A stretch of DNA of 64,000 nucleotides from Pseudomonas sp. CFBP 13711 (lineage in GTDB: Bacteria; Pseudomonadota; Gammaproteobacteria; Pseudomonadales; Pseudomonadaceae), in contig NZ_JACYVI010000018.1 of assembly GCF_014842265.1 (NCBI RefSeq), positions 1 to 64,000 on the forward strand, written 5' to 3'. Positions within the stretch are counted from its first letter, which is position 1. Every line of letters begins with the position of its first letter. The position numbers and the translations under genes are program-made. Shown here piece after piece: positions 16,816 through 26,000 of this stretch. The notes under the pieces are model-generated. The model ran no database searches. It saw nothing but the letters and a program-made list of their open reading frames with translations, and had not been told where the DNA came from.

Positions 16816-16842
16816 TTCCAGGCAGGCTTGCCCTGCCTGGAA
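16816..16842. terminator. Hairpin after the sorbosone-dehydrogenase-like gene
   Basis: A perfect 11-bp stem TTCCAGGCAGG/CCTGCCTGGAA with loop CTTGC, 8 bases past the stop of the minus-strand gene. No T-run follows on either strand, so it may act as a processing barrier rather than a classical terminator. Confidence 0.5.
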
Positions 16843-16849
16843 TCATGCT

Positions 16850-18142
16850 TTACCGATTACGAGTGACCCGCCAGACGGTGTTCGCCAGGTCGTCGGCGAT
16901 GATGAGTGCACCGCGCGGGTCCACCGTCACGCCGACTGGCCGCCCGCGGGTTTTCCCGTCGGCGCCGCGAAAGCCGGTCGCAAAGTCAATCGGCGCACCG
17001 TTCGGACGGCCATTGCTGAACGGCACGAAGATGACTTTGTACCCGACTGGACTTTCCCGGTTCCAGCTGCCGTGTTCGCCCACGAATACGCCGTCGGCAT
17101 ACTTTTCACCCATCGCCGGGATGGAAAAATCCACGCCAAGCGCGGCGGCGTGGGAACCGAGGCTGTAGTCGGGTTTGATGGCGGCAGCGACCATTTTAGG
17201 GTTCTGCGGCTGGGCACGCGTGTCGACGTTTTGACCCCAATAGCTGTAAGGCCACCCGTAAAATCCACCCTCGCGAACCGAGGTCAGGTAGTCCGGGACC
17301 AGATCCGGGCCAAGTTCATCGCGCTCATTGACCACCGCCCATAACTTCCCGGTTTGCGGCTGGATGGTTAACGCCGTCGGGTTGCGGATGCCGGTCGCGT
17401 ACGCTTTGTGGGCACCGGTTTCGGCATCTACCTGCCAGACCCTGGCCCGGTCGAGTTCGACCTCCATACCGCGCTCGGTCACGTTGCTGTTCGATCCGAT
17501 GCCGACATACAAGGTGCGCCCGTCGTCACTGACAGCCAGTGACTTGGTCCAGTGGTGGTTGATTTCAGCGGGCAAGTCAGTGACTTTGATCGGTGGGCCG
17601 CTGGCCTTGGTCTGGCCCTCTTGATAATCGAAACGGACCAATTCGTCCTGGTTGGCCACGTACAATTTGCCGTTGGCAAACGCCAGCCCGTAGGGCGCGT
17701 TGAGGTTTTCCGCGAACACCGTCTTCGTCTCGTAGACGCCGTCACCGTCTGCATCCCGCAGCAAGGTCAGGCGATTGCCGCCTTTGACCTTGGTGTTGCC
17801 TTGGGCCTTGATGTACCCCGCGATCACGTCCTTGGGTTTGAGTTTCGCGGCGTTTCCGCCACGGCCTTCAGCCACGAGGATATCGCCGTTGGGCAGCACA
17901 AGCGTCTGGCGGGGAATCTGCAAGTTGGCGGCGATGGCCGTCACGCTATAGCCCTCAGGTACAGTGGGCTTCTGGTCACCCCACAACGCCGGTTCGGCAA
18001 TCTTCATGCTGGGTAAAAGACCGCGTTGGGCAGCCGGCAATTTTGGATCGGGCCCCAATGCCTGGGTGGCATCCCCGGCGTCACCGCAGCCACTTAACAA
18101 CAACGCGACGCTGATCGCGGTCAGTTTGATCGAGTGGCTCAT
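16850..18142 (-). CDS. PQQ-type sugar/sorbosone dehydrogenase-like lipoprotein
   Basis: A 430-residue exported protein. It starts MSHSIKLTAISVALLLSGCG, a lipoprotein signal with lipobox LLSGC, so it is probably anchored in the periplasm. The body is a six-bladed beta-propeller of the L-sorbosone/soluble glucose dehydrogenase family (HHWTKSLAVSDDGRTLYVGI; GTNP-like GIRNPTALTIQP; GEHGSWNRE). Such enzymes oxidise sugars with PQQ. The start was chosen at the lipoprotein signal, which overlaps the upstream membrane gene by four bases. Confidence 0.88.
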   Translation of the reverse strand: MSHSIKLTAISVALLLSGCGDAGDATQALGPDPKLPAAQRGLLPSMKIAEPALWGDQKPTVPEGYSVTAIAANLQIPRQTLVLPNGDILVAEGRGGNAAKLKPKDVIAGYIKAQGNTKVKGGNRLTLLRDADGDGVYETKTVFAENLNAPYGLAFANGKLYVANQDELVRFDYQEGQTKASGPPIKVTDLPAEINHHWTKSLAVSDDGRTLYVGIGSNSNVTERGMEVELDRARVWQVDAETGAHKAYATGIRNPTALTIQPQTGKLWAVVNERDELGPDLVPDYLTSVREGGFYGWPYSYWGQNVDTRAQPQNPKMVAAAIKPDYSLGSHAAALGVDFSIPAMGEKYADGVFVGEHGSWNRESPVGYKVIFVPFSNGRPNGAPIDFATGFRGADGKTRGRPVGVTVDPRGALIIADDLANTVWRVTRNR

Positions 18143-18567
18143 TGTCCTTCTCCCGAACGGAGGCTGGTGAGTCCCAGCCACGCCGTCACGGCAATCAGCA
18201 GCGTGGTCAGTGCGGAGAGAATGAGGCCCGACGGCATGCTGGCGAAGGCATCCTTGGCGTGTTCAAAGGCGTTGACGAGCCCCAGTGCCCAGGTCACCAC
18301 CAACAAGACGAGGTAGACCATGGGGCGCCCGGCTTTGCGATCGGCCCGGATCAGATTGACCAGCGCGAACAGTACGGCGAGTCCGCAGAACACCAGCCCC
18401 CCGGCGATAAGCCAGGACGCGAAGTTGCTCCATTGGATCTGATAGGTCTGGTAGTAGGTGATGTCGCTCAGCAATGCGCCGAGAAACAGCGGGACGGTGC
18501 CGGCCAGCAATATCGCGTGTAGCGGGCCTGGCGGGTTTCGGTAGACAAGATGGGCGGTAGTGTTCAC
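18139..18567 (-). CDS. DUF2231-like four-helix membrane protein
   Basis: A 142-residue integral membrane protein with four hydrophobic segments (about residues 15-35, 47-68, 80-98 and 112-132), resembling DUF2231 proteins often found beside sorbosone-dehydrogenase-like genes. It overlaps that gene by four bases, implying a two-gene operon. The role may be electron transfer or anchoring; this is inference. Confidence 0.75.
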   Translation of the reverse strand: MNTTAHLVYRNPPGPLHAILLAGTVPLFLGALLSDITYYQTYQIQWSNFASWLIAGGLVFCGLAVLFALVNLIRADRKAGRPMVYLVLLVVTWALGLVNAFEHAKDAFASMPSGLILSALTTLLIAVTAWLGLTSLRSGEGQ

Positions 18568-18685
18568 GACGGCTCCCTATTTTACTGACGCTTATGCTGT
18601 GCTGAACTGACCCATCAGGGCCGCGCAGGGTGCGCATCGTTTGGGATCAATTGGTCAGGAACATAGTTCACGCTATTTGGGCGTT

Positions 18686-18715
18686 CCGAATATGCAGTTA
18701 CAACTGCACATTCGG
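18686..18715. terminator. Hairpin downstream of aprF
   Basis: The stem CCGAAT-x-TGCAGTT/AACTGCA-x-ATTCGG with a very short loop lies about 45 bases beyond the aprF stop. No U-tract follows. It probably stabilises or ends the apr transcript. Confidence 0.5.
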
Positions 18716-18760
18716 TGGCCACGGAGGTGAACTGGACGTTACCCATATGGCCACTGATGT

Positions 18761-20119
18761 TTAGCGTGACGGCCGACCCGCGCCAAATGCCTCATCGACC
18801 CGCGCCAACTGCTCACCGGTCAGGGTGCCGGCGTAGTAATGCAGCTTGATCCAGGCCATCAAGTACTCATATCGAGTCTTGGCCAGGTCCTGACGGGTGC
18901 TGTAAAGCTGTTGTTGCGCATTCAGTTCGTCCAGGTTGACCCGCTCGCCACCCTTGATGCTGTATTGCGTGGACACCACCAATGCCTCCGCTGAAGCCAA
19001 CGCCTTGTCGTAAGCGCGGATTTTCCGTACGCCCGTGGCGCAAGCGTTGAACTGTCGGCGCAACTGGATCAACGTCTCACGGGTTTTGCCCTCAAGGTCA
19101 TACTCCGCTTGCTCCAGGCTACGACTGGCCTGGCGGCTGGAGGCGCTGACCCCACCACCTGCGTACAGCGGCAGGCTGATTTCCAGGCCAATGGTATTGG
19201 TGTCGTAACGCTGGTTGTAGGTATTGCCGCTGTCGGATTCCATGCTGCGCACCGTGGCGTAAGCGTTGAGCTTGGGCAGATGCCCGGCGACGTTGCGTTT
19301 CACCTCCTGATGCGCGACTTCCAGCAGCTGGCGCTGGGAGGCGAGGTCGGCGTTCTCACTCAAGGCGATGGCATTCCACGCTTCGTACGTGGCGGGCGTC
19401 AGCGCAAGGAAGTTGAACGGCGTACGCAGAGGCGCCAGTTCGTCGATGCGCACCTCAGGCACGCCGATCAAGGCCCCGAGCTCGCGCAACGCTGCGTCCT
19501 GCTCATTCTGCGCTTCGATTTCCTCGGCTCCGGCCAATTCGTAACGGGATTCGGCTTCCAGGATGTCGGTGCGGGTGCCTTCGCCCTGATCGAACATCTG
19601 TCGGTTTTGCTCGAACTGCCGCTCGAACGCCTTCTTCTTTGCCTCGGCAATCTCGATCTGATCGCGACTGAACAGCGCCTGGCTGTAAGCGGACAACACC
19701 CGCACCAGCAACTCCTGACTTTTGCCTCGAAAGGCCTGGTCGGCAAACAAGGCCTGTGCCACACCCTTGCGGTAGTTGGCGTAGGCCTCGTAGTCGATGA
19801 TCGGCTGCTGCACGCTCAGCGTCGAACCGAAACTGTTGTAGTGACGGTCCTCGCGGGAGTTGGGGCGATCGTCGCTTTTGTAGGTGGCCCTCGAGTCGTT
19901 GCGTCCCTTGTTGTAGTTCCAGGCCACGTGGGGCAAGAGCCCGGCACGGCCGATATTACGATTCTCCAGCCCCGCGTCACGCTCCTTCATGGCGCCGAGG
20001 AACACCGGGTCGTTACGCAAGGCCTGCTCATAAACGTCAAACAAGCCCATTGCCTGGGCCTGCATGTTGGCGCTGATCCACAGCAGTGCTGCCAGCCAGA
20101 TTTTCATGTACCGAAACAT
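18761..20119 (-). CDS. aprF: Type I secretion outer-membrane protein AprF (TolC family)
   Basis: A 452-residue TolC-family exit duct, the outer-membrane part of the AprDEF exporter. A signal peptide (MKIWLAALLWISANMQAQA, after MFRY) is followed by two long helical repeats typical of outer-membrane efflux proteins, with NEQDAALRELGALIGVPE in the first half. It follows aprE with about one base between them and is the last gene of the apr operon. Confidence 0.92.
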   Translation of the reverse strand: MFRYMKIWLAALLWISANMQAQAMGLFDVYEQALRNDPVFLGAMKERDAGLENRNIGRAGLLPHVAWNYNKGRNDSRATYKSDDRPNSREDRHYNSFGSTLSVQQPIIDYEAYANYRKGVAQALFADQAFRGKSQELLVRVLSAYSQALFSRDQIEIAEAKKKAFERQFEQNRQMFDQGEGTRTDILEAESRYELAGAEEIEAQNEQDAALRELGALIGVPEVRIDELAPLRTPFNFLALTPATYEAWNAIALSENADLASQRQLLEVAHQEVKRNVAGHLPKLNAYATVRSMESDSGNTYNQRYDTNTIGLEISLPLYAGGGVSASSRQASRSLEQAEYDLEGKTRETLIQLRRQFNACATGVRKIRAYDKALASAEALVVSTQYSIKGGERVNLDELNAQQQLYSTRQDLAKTRYEYLMAWIKLHYYAGTLTGEQLARVDEAFGAGRPSR

Positions 20120-20120
20120 C

Positions 20121-21425
20121 CTATTCCTCGGTCAGTGCCATTCCTGCGCGATCCATCAAAGGCTTGAACAGGTAATTGAGAAGAGAGCGCTCGCCTGTGC
20201 GCACGAACATCTGCGCCGGCATGCCGGGTTTGATCACAAGGCCCTTGAGTGTGGCCAGCGCCTGGTCGGTGACAGTGCTGCGCACGATGTAGTACGGCTG
20301 ACCACTGCGCTCGTCGAGCAACTGATCGGCGGAAATCAGGCTGACCGTGGCATTCACGCGCGGCGTACGGCTCTGATTGAACGCGGTGAAGAGCACATCC
20401 ACTGGCAGCTGTTCGGCCACCTTGTCGACCATGTTCACCGGCAGGTGGCCTTCGATCTCGAGGCCCTCGCCCTGGGGCACGATTTCCAGCAGCGATTCAC
20501 CGCCATGCACCACCGCGCCTTCGGTGTGCACCGAGAGGTTCACGGCAATGCCATCGGCCGGAGCGTTGATTTCACTGTGGGTCAGACTGAATTGTGCCGA
20601 GGCCAGTTGCTGGCTCAGCGTGATGCTTTTCAGCTCGGCATCGGCCAGTTGCCCGCGCACTTCCTTTTGATACTCCTCGACACCTTGCTGCAGGCTCAGC
20701 CGTGATTGCTCGATTTGCTGAGCGACCCGGCCTGTGTCACCGGTGTTCTGTGCCAGATCACGTTGCACCTGAGACAGTTGCCGGTCGTAGTCCATCAAGC
20801 GGTTGCGGGCGATGTAGCCTCGTTCGGCCAGCGGCCGGAGGTTTTCCAGTTGCTGGCGCAAGGACTCGGCCTGGGCTTGAAGGTCATTGCGCGCCTGGCG
20901 CATGCCGGCGAGTTGGGCAATGCCACCTTCGATGCTTGCATGGATGCCTGCCTGGGATCGCTGAAACGCCTGATGACGGCTGCTGAACAACTGCCGCTGG
21001 CCTTCCAGCACGCCGAGCAGCTGTGGAGACGCTTGCTGTAACAGGGCCTCGGGAAAGCGTACCTGCACACTGCCGTCTCGTTCTGCCTGGAGCCTGGCGA
21101 TGCTGGCCTGGGCCAGTTCGTACTGGGCACGCAACGATTGCACGTCGGCCTGCACCTGGGTGTGGTCAAGCTGGAACAGTGGTTGGCCCTGATGCACTAA
21201 TTGGCCCTCGCGCACCATGATGCGACTGACCACGCCGCTGTCCACCGACTGCACCGCTTTGCGCTTGCCGGAGACCACCACTGTGCCAGGCACGGCGATG
21301 CCTTGGTCGAGCGGGGCAAGTGCAGCCCAGAGGAAAAAGCTGCCGGCACCGAGCAGGGCCAGCCACCAGCCTGCGCTGACGAAAAACTGTGCACTGCGTT
21401 CGGGTTTGATGATGTGTTCATTCAT
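20121..21425 (-). CDS. aprE: Type I secretion membrane-fusion protein AprE (HlyD family)
   Basis: A 434-residue periplasmic adaptor linking AprD and AprF. It has a short cytoplasmic N-terminus, one membrane helix (FFVSAGWWLALLGAGSFFLWAAL), a lipoyl-like strand set (VPGTVVVSGKRKAVQSVDSG), a long coiled-coil hairpin at about residues 95-250, and a C-terminal beta-barrel with LVIKPGMPAQMFVRTGERS. The start MNEHIIKP overlaps aprD by 8 bases. Confidence 0.94.
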   Translation of the reverse strand: MNEHIIKPERSAQFFVSAGWWLALLGAGSFFLWAALAPLDQGIAVPGTVVVSGKRKAVQSVDSGVVSRIMVREGQLVHQGQPLFQLDHTQVQADVQSLRAQYELAQASIARLQAERDGSVQVRFPEALLQQASPQLLGVLEGQRQLFSSRHQAFQRSQAGIHASIEGGIAQLAGMRQARNDLQAQAESLRQQLENLRPLAERGYIARNRLMDYDRQLSQVQRDLAQNTGDTGRVAQQIEQSRLSLQQGVEEYQKEVRGQLADAELKSITLSQQLASAQFSLTHSEINAPADGIAVNLSVHTEGAVVHGGESLLEIVPQGEGLEIEGHLPVNMVDKVAEQLPVDVLFTAFNQSRTPRVNATVSLISADQLLDERSGQPYYIVRSTVTDQALATLKGLVIKPGMPAQMFVRTGERSLLNYLFKPLMDRAGMALTEE

Positions 21426-23205
21426 GGCGCTGGCCTCCTTGCTGCGCGCCAAGCTGGCGACTGGTACTTACCCCTTGCACCCCTTGCACCCCTTGCGACC
21501 GTTCAGGCGCAGGCTGGGTACCGGAGAGCGCTTTCAAAACATCACGCGCCGGGCCGAACAATTGCAGCCGTCCGTCGTTGAGCACCAGCAGACGGTCAGC
21601 CTGATTCAGTACGGCAGAGCCATGGGTAATCAGAATCACCGTGCAACCGCGAGCCTTGAGCTGCGCGATGGCAGCGGCCAATGCGGCTTCGCCGTTGCTG
21701 TCGAGGTTGGAGTTGGGTTCGTCGAGCACCACCAGCTTCGGCTCGCCGTACAGCGCACGGGCCAGCGCCACGCGCTGCTTCTGACCGCCGGACAGCCCGG
21801 AGCCGCCATCGCCTAACTGCGTGTCATAGCCTTGGGGCAGACGCAGGATCATTTCGTGCACGCCTGCCAGTCGGGCTGCGGTCACCACCTGGTGCGGATC
21901 GGCGCTGGTAAAGCGTGCGATGTTGTCGGCAATGCTGCCACTGAACAGTTCGATATCCTGGGGCAGATAACCGACATGGGCGCCCAGCGCGGTCCGGTCC
22001 CAGCGGTGCAACTCAGCACCGTCCAGACGAACCACCCCGGCCAGGGGTTGCCAGACTCCGATCAAGACCCGGGCCAAGGTTGACTTGCCAGAGCCGGACG
22101 CCCCCAGCACACCGAGGGTTTCTCCGGCATTCACGGTGAAACTCAGTTGCTGCAGCGTCACGGTGGTCCGCCCCGGTGGTGCGGCACTGAGTTGCTCGAC
22201 ACTGATATGCCCGGTGGGAGCGGGCAGGGGCATGGGCGTCGGACGTTCGGGGTGGGCGATCAGCAGGGCGTCGAGGCGCTGCCATGCCAGCCGCGCGGAA
22301 CTCCACTGTTTCCAGACCGCGATGAGTTGATCGATCGGGGCCAGCGCACGACCCATCAGGATGGAGCCGGCGATCATCATGCCGCCGCTCATCTGGCCTT
22401 CGATGACCAGCAGGGCACCCAGCCCCAGCACCAGTGATTGAAGGCACAAACGCAGGCATTTGCTGAACGAACCGATCAGCGCGCCGATGTCGCTCGCCCG
22501 GTTTTGCCGCTCCAGAAAACGGCTGTGCACGGCGAACCATCGCTGGCGCAACGGTACCAGCATGCCCATGGCCTGGATCGCTTCGGCATTATTCAGGTGG
22601 CTGCCGGACAACTGGCTCGATGCAACAGAAAAGTGCCCGGCCTGGGCCAGTGGCTTGCGGGTCAGGGTTTCATTCAGCCAGGCGAGGGCGATCAAGATCA
22701 CCGCACCCACAGTGGCAAACACGCCCAGCCAGGGGTTGAAGAGAAAGATTACCGCCAGGTAGATGGGGAACCACGGCGCATCGAAGAAGGCGAACAACGC
22801 CGGGCCGGTGGCGAACTGCCGGACCAGGGTCAAATCGCCCAGGGCCTGTGCAGCATTGCCTTCGCCCAGGCTGAGGTTGCGTTCGAAAGCCGCCTGGTAC
22901 ACCTGCAGGTTCAGGCGTCGCTCCATATCGCTGCCGATACGGATCACCACAAAGCTGCGTATGGCTTCCATCAGCCCGATGAACATGAAAAAGGCGACGA
23001 CCATCACGGTCAGCATCGCCAGCGTGGTTTCGTTTTGCGATGACAGCACCCGGTCGTAAACCTGCAACATGTAGACCGAGGGCACCAGCATTAACACGTT
23101 GATCAGCGCGGTGAAGGCGCCGATGCTGAGCAGGATGCCTTTGTAGGCCTTGAGCGTGGCCCACATGGGCGCGCGCGGCAGGGGGCTTGGCCGGCCTTGG
23201 GTCAT
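21418..23205 (-). CDS. aprD: Type I secretion ABC transporter AprD
   Basis: A 595-residue half-ABC exporter that drives alkaline protease secretion. The N-terminal membrane domain (about residues 1-310, six helices) is followed by an ATPase with Walker A GASGSGKST, signature LSGGQKQR and Walker B LVVLDEPNSNLD. The last 20 residues contain a short Q-G-V repeat from a 9-bp tandem repeat at 21472-21498. It forms the inner-membrane part of the AprDEF complex and overlaps aprE. Confidence 0.95.
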   Translation of the reverse strand: MTQGRPSPLPRAPMWATLKAYKGILLSIGAFTALINVLMLVPSVYMLQVYDRVLSSQNETTLAMLTVMVVAFFMFIGLMEAIRSFVVIRIGSDMERRLNLQVYQAAFERNLSLGEGNAAQALGDLTLVRQFATGPALFAFFDAPWFPIYLAVIFLFNPWLGVFATVGAVILIALAWLNETLTRKPLAQAGHFSVASSQLSGSHLNNAEAIQAMGMLVPLRQRWFAVHSRFLERQNRASDIGALIGSFSKCLRLCLQSLVLGLGALLVIEGQMSGGMMIAGSILMGRALAPIDQLIAVWKQWSSARLAWQRLDALLIAHPERPTPMPLPAPTGHISVEQLSAAPPGRTTVTLQQLSFTVNAGETLGVLGASGSGKSTLARVLIGVWQPLAGVVRLDGAELHRWDRTALGAHVGYLPQDIELFSGSIADNIARFTSADPHQVVTAARLAGVHEMILRLPQGYDTQLGDGGSGLSGGQKQRVALARALYGEPKLVVLDEPNSNLDSNGEAALAAAIAQLKARGCTVILITHGSAVLNQADRLLVLNDGRLQLFGPARDVLKALSGTQPAPERSQGVQGVQGVSTSRQLGAQQGGQRHE

Positions 23206-23228
23206 GGGGGTTCATCCTTGAAAAAGAG

Positions 23229-23621
23229 TCAGGAGCGTGGGGTGGTGCTTGCGGCGTCGCGTTGCAGAAAAAGGGTGCGGCCGTCGGGCAGTCGGGCCAT
23301 GTAGAACCCTTCTCGCTGGCGACCCATGTGCACCAGGAGTTCATCGTGGTTGTCGACCAGCGCGATGCCATCAGGCGTCGGGTACCAGGTGGCCGGTGTG
23401 CCGCCCAGCCAATGGCCGGCGCAGGCCAGATCCCCGGCAAGCTGTCCGTCCTGTTCTTGCAGAATCAATGTGCAGGGTTTCTGCGCATCGTCCTTGGGGT
23501 AAAACTGCCAGGGACCGGCCAGTTCGGCGGGGCTCGCGAGACGTAGGCTGCTGGCCATGAGGGGGGCTCCGCTTAAGGTGAAAAGCGTCGTGAACAGACA
23601 CGCCGCGGTCTTCCAGTTCAT
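23229..23621 (-). CDS. aprI: Alkaline protease inhibitor AprI
   Basis: A 130-residue periplasmic inhibitor of serralysin. The signal peptide is MNWKTAACLFTTLFTLSGAPLMA; cleavage should leave a mature N-terminus SSLRLASPAEL, the segment that in family members plugs the protease active site. Two cysteines (in KPCTLIL and LACAGHW) would form the conserved disulfide. It lies between aprA and aprD, the standard position. Confidence 0.93.
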   Translation of the reverse strand: MNWKTAACLFTTLFTLSGAPLMASSLRLASPAELAGPWQFYPKDDAQKPCTLILQEQDGQLAGDLACAGHWLGGTPATWYPTPDGIALVDNHDELLVHMGRQREGFYMARLPDGRTLFLQRDAASTTPRS

Positions 23622-23673
23622 TGATCTGCTCCGGATCAGGCAGGGACGGCGTTTGCACGCCGCCCCCTCAGGC

Positions 23674-25089
23674 TTAAACCACGATGTCTGTCGTGGCGGC
23701 CTGGCCTACGGTGTTAACCAGGAAATCGGCCGCACGGTCACCCGTGAAGTCAATCGACAAGGCGCTGCCGGTGCTGATCTGGGACAACACGGCCTGACCT
23801 GCCGTGCCGCTGAACGCACTGACGAACGTCAGCGGAATGTGGCTTGTCGCAAACTCCGGCATGGCCGACAGATCGATTTTGTCCTGACCGCTGACAAAGT
23901 CCATGATCTGGTCCGGGGTCGACGGCCGTGAGTCGCTGCTGGCCGCGAATACAAACGTATCCGCGCCCGTACCACCCCACAGTTTATCGGCACCGCCGCC
24001 ACCGAAGATGATGTCGTTGCCGGCACCGCCACGGAGTTCGTTGGCTGCGCCATTGCCAATGATCAGGTCATTGCCCGAGCCGCCAATGGCGTTCTCGATG
24101 ACCACACCTTTGGCAATGGACACGTTGCCCGCCAGGCCGCCGACATCCGAAAACGAAGCCTCGTTGAGGTTGATTTTCTGGTTGTTGGTGTAGCCGGAGA
24201 AGTCCAGGGTGTCCTTGCCACCGCCATCCCATACCGCGAACACCAACTTGGACGACGAAGACGTCGCCGAGTAGTAGTCACGATCTGCCGTGGAGTTGAA
24301 CCCGTAGGTGGTGTCTGCGGCGCGTGTCGCGAGATTGGCACCGTACAGCTTTTGTACGGCGGTAATATCGTCGAGCAGGGGTGCCGAAGCGTAGGCCCCT
24401 TTGGCGTTCTGGCCGGTGTTGGTTTCGCTCCAGTAGCTCATCACGCTGTAGCCGCGAGTGTCCTGGGCGTAGGTGGCATCGGCATAGGTCGGGTTGCCGT
24501 TGCCGGCGTTGTAATCGCCGGGGTGCGACAGGCCCAGTGTATGGCCGATTTCGTGGGTGAGGGTCTGGCGCCCGTAATTGTTGGTGCCAGGGTTGGCGTT
24601 GACCTGGTAGCTGCTGTTGATCATGTACCAGGACTGACCTGCATACGATCCGCTATCCGGGAGATAGGCAAACGCCGCGCCGCCGTTGTCACCGCTGTAG
24701 TTGCCGAACGTCATGTGCCCGTCACCGCCGGAGTTGGCTTGGGTGAAGGTGACTTTCGCTACATCGGCCCACGACTGCATCGAAAGCTTGGCCTGGGATT
24801 GTTGCAGTGCCGAAAAGGCGCTGAACGTGCCCAGGGTGCGATCGAAATCGGCGGGTCGGCTGGTCAGGAAGGTGTAGGTCAACTCGATGGTGCCGCTCCT
24901 GTTTGAGTCTGCCCATGCGGCATGGTCGCGCAAGATGTAGTCGGCTGCCTGGTCCACCGTGTACGACGGTTTTCCATTGATCGGGCTACCGCCTCGGTCG
25001 TACTGGTGGCTGAACGTGTTGATCTGGTTGTATGCAGCGCTTGGGCCCTGTGGCGTGACGCTGAGGGCATTGAGTTTAAGTTTCGACAT
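23674..25089 (-). CDS. aprA: Extracellular alkaline metalloprotease AprA (serralysin)
   Basis: A 471-residue secreted zinc protease of the serralysin group. The zinc site HEIGHTLGLSH lies at about residues 179-189, with a Met-turn SVMSYW about 30 residues on. RTX calcium repeats follow (GGSGNDLIIGNGAANELRGG then AGNDIIFGGGGADKLWGG, about residues 335-375). The C-terminal type I export signal ends in DIVV. There is no N-terminal signal peptide, as expected. It is first in the apr operon; no lipase gene (tliA) follows, unlike some P. fluorescens operons. Confidence 0.97.
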   Translation of the reverse strand: MSKLKLNALSVTPQGPSAAYNQINTFSHQYDRGGSPINGKPSYTVDQAADYILRDHAAWADSNRSGTIELTYTFLTSRPADFDRTLGTFSAFSALQQSQAKLSMQSWADVAKVTFTQANSGGDGHMTFGNYSGDNGGAAFAYLPDSGSYAGQSWYMINSSYQVNANPGTNNYGRQTLTHEIGHTLGLSHPGDYNAGNGNPTYADATYAQDTRGYSVMSYWSETNTGQNAKGAYASAPLLDDITAVQKLYGANLATRAADTTYGFNSTADRDYYSATSSSSKLVFAVWDGGGKDTLDFSGYTNNQKINLNEASFSDVGGLAGNVSIAKGVVIENAIGGSGNDLIIGNGAANELRGGAGNDIIFGGGGADKLWGGTGADTFVFAASSDSRPSTPDQIMDFVSGQDKIDLSAMPEFATSHIPLTFVSAFSGTAGQAVLSQISTGSALSIDFTGDRAADFLVNTVGQAATTDIVV

Positions 25090-25112
25090 TCAGACATATC
25101 CTTGTCTGCGTG

Positions 25113-25149
25113 AAAAAAAACGACCGAATGACCTCAGGTGCGAGGTCAT
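25113..25149 (-). promoter_or_regulatory. Terminator-like hairpin in the aprA leader
   Basis: On the minus strand, 8-bp stem ATGACCTC/GAGGTCAT with a 6-base loop (25128-25149) is followed after 7 bases by a run of eight T (25113-25120). All of this lies 24-60 bases upstream of the aprA start. No minus-strand gene ends upstream, so it may be an attenuator in the leader. Confidence 0.5.
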
Positions 25150-25558
25150 CCAATCACTCGCTTGGTGCATGAAGCGAGGAAAAACTGGCACAGGGTTGGG
25201 ACGATGGTCCAGCGATTTCATCGAAAATGTATCAAGATTTCTCAAATCTGTAACAAATTCGACAAAAATTTGTACTCAGGTGACACGCTGGCGTTACACC
25301 TTCTGAGTTTTGGGGTGGTCAGCAGCCCTGCGCGACAGGGTTGTCAGCGACGGGGAAATTGAGGGTGATAAACCGGTCTTTCCCAGACCGCTTTGATGGG
25401 CAAACGAGTAATGGATGGCCATGCTTCTGTTGGTCTGAACTTTGCTACAGCCCTGTTACAGGCGGCCTCGATCACAGAAAATTGGCGCGAAGGCACTCCT
25501 GAAATTACCTTTAGTTTTGAATCGGCATGCCCTACGACGCGCATGCCCGGAGCCGGCC
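25150..25558. other. Intergenic region upstream of aprA
   Basis: No gene seen. It should hold the aprA promoter on the minus strand. A 7-bp inverted repeat ACAAATT/AATTTGT (25253-25273) lies in an AT-rich tract and could be a regulator site. A CGGTCT/AGACCG hairpin lies near 25373-25389. No sigma-70 boxes could be fixed with confidence. Confidence 0.4.
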
Positions 25559-25789
25559 ATGAGTACTCTCTCGGAAATTGCAGCAAACCTTTTGAAACGC
25601 GAAGACAGTCCCGAGAAAGCCGCTGCGCAGGCTGGCCCCCGTGGACCGATGGGTTGGGAACAACTGATGATGCTCTCGAAAGAGAAAGACATCGTGAAGT
25701 GGCAGGCCGCGTTGTCCCGGCTCATTGCAGACAATCCCGGTCAGCGTCGCGTAACCGTGATGCGCGTCATTCAGGGCGGTCTGGCCTGA
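25559..25789 (+). CDS. Small protein of unknown function
   Basis: A 76-residue soluble protein (MSTLSEIAANLLKREDSPEK...) with no signal peptide or membrane helix. The start has CCGGAG upstream, and a longer in-frame extension lacks protein-like composition. The tail is basic (GQRRVTVMRVIQGG). I do not recognise a family. It stands alone, facing away from aprA. Confidence 0.6.
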   Translation: MSTLSEIAANLLKREDSPEKAAAQAGPRGPMGWEQLMMLSKEKDIVKWQAALSRLIADNPGQRRVTVMRVIQGGLA

Positions 25790-25855
25790 CATTACCCGGG
25801 GTGTGGTTGGTCCGCTTGTCGACGCAATGTCTGGCAAGCGGCTCCCGCTGCTTCT

Positions 25856-25880
25856 AGTGGGACCGGCTTTAACCGGGAAT
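25856..25880. repeat. Single REP palindrome
   Basis: AGTGGGACCGGCTTTAACCG, then GGAA. It is one REP copy with a stem mismatch, between the small gene and the transporter gene. No inverted partner was seen nearby. Confidence 0.8.
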
Positions 25881-26000
25881 GGGTCATCGGTAGGTCCAGA
25901 TCGTCCGGAGTGTCCGTTAGCCGCTATTGATCGCCATATTGGCGTTAGTCGGCAGGTACATTGCGCGCTAAAGTGACGGGCATGTTCCTGGCACCTTCGG

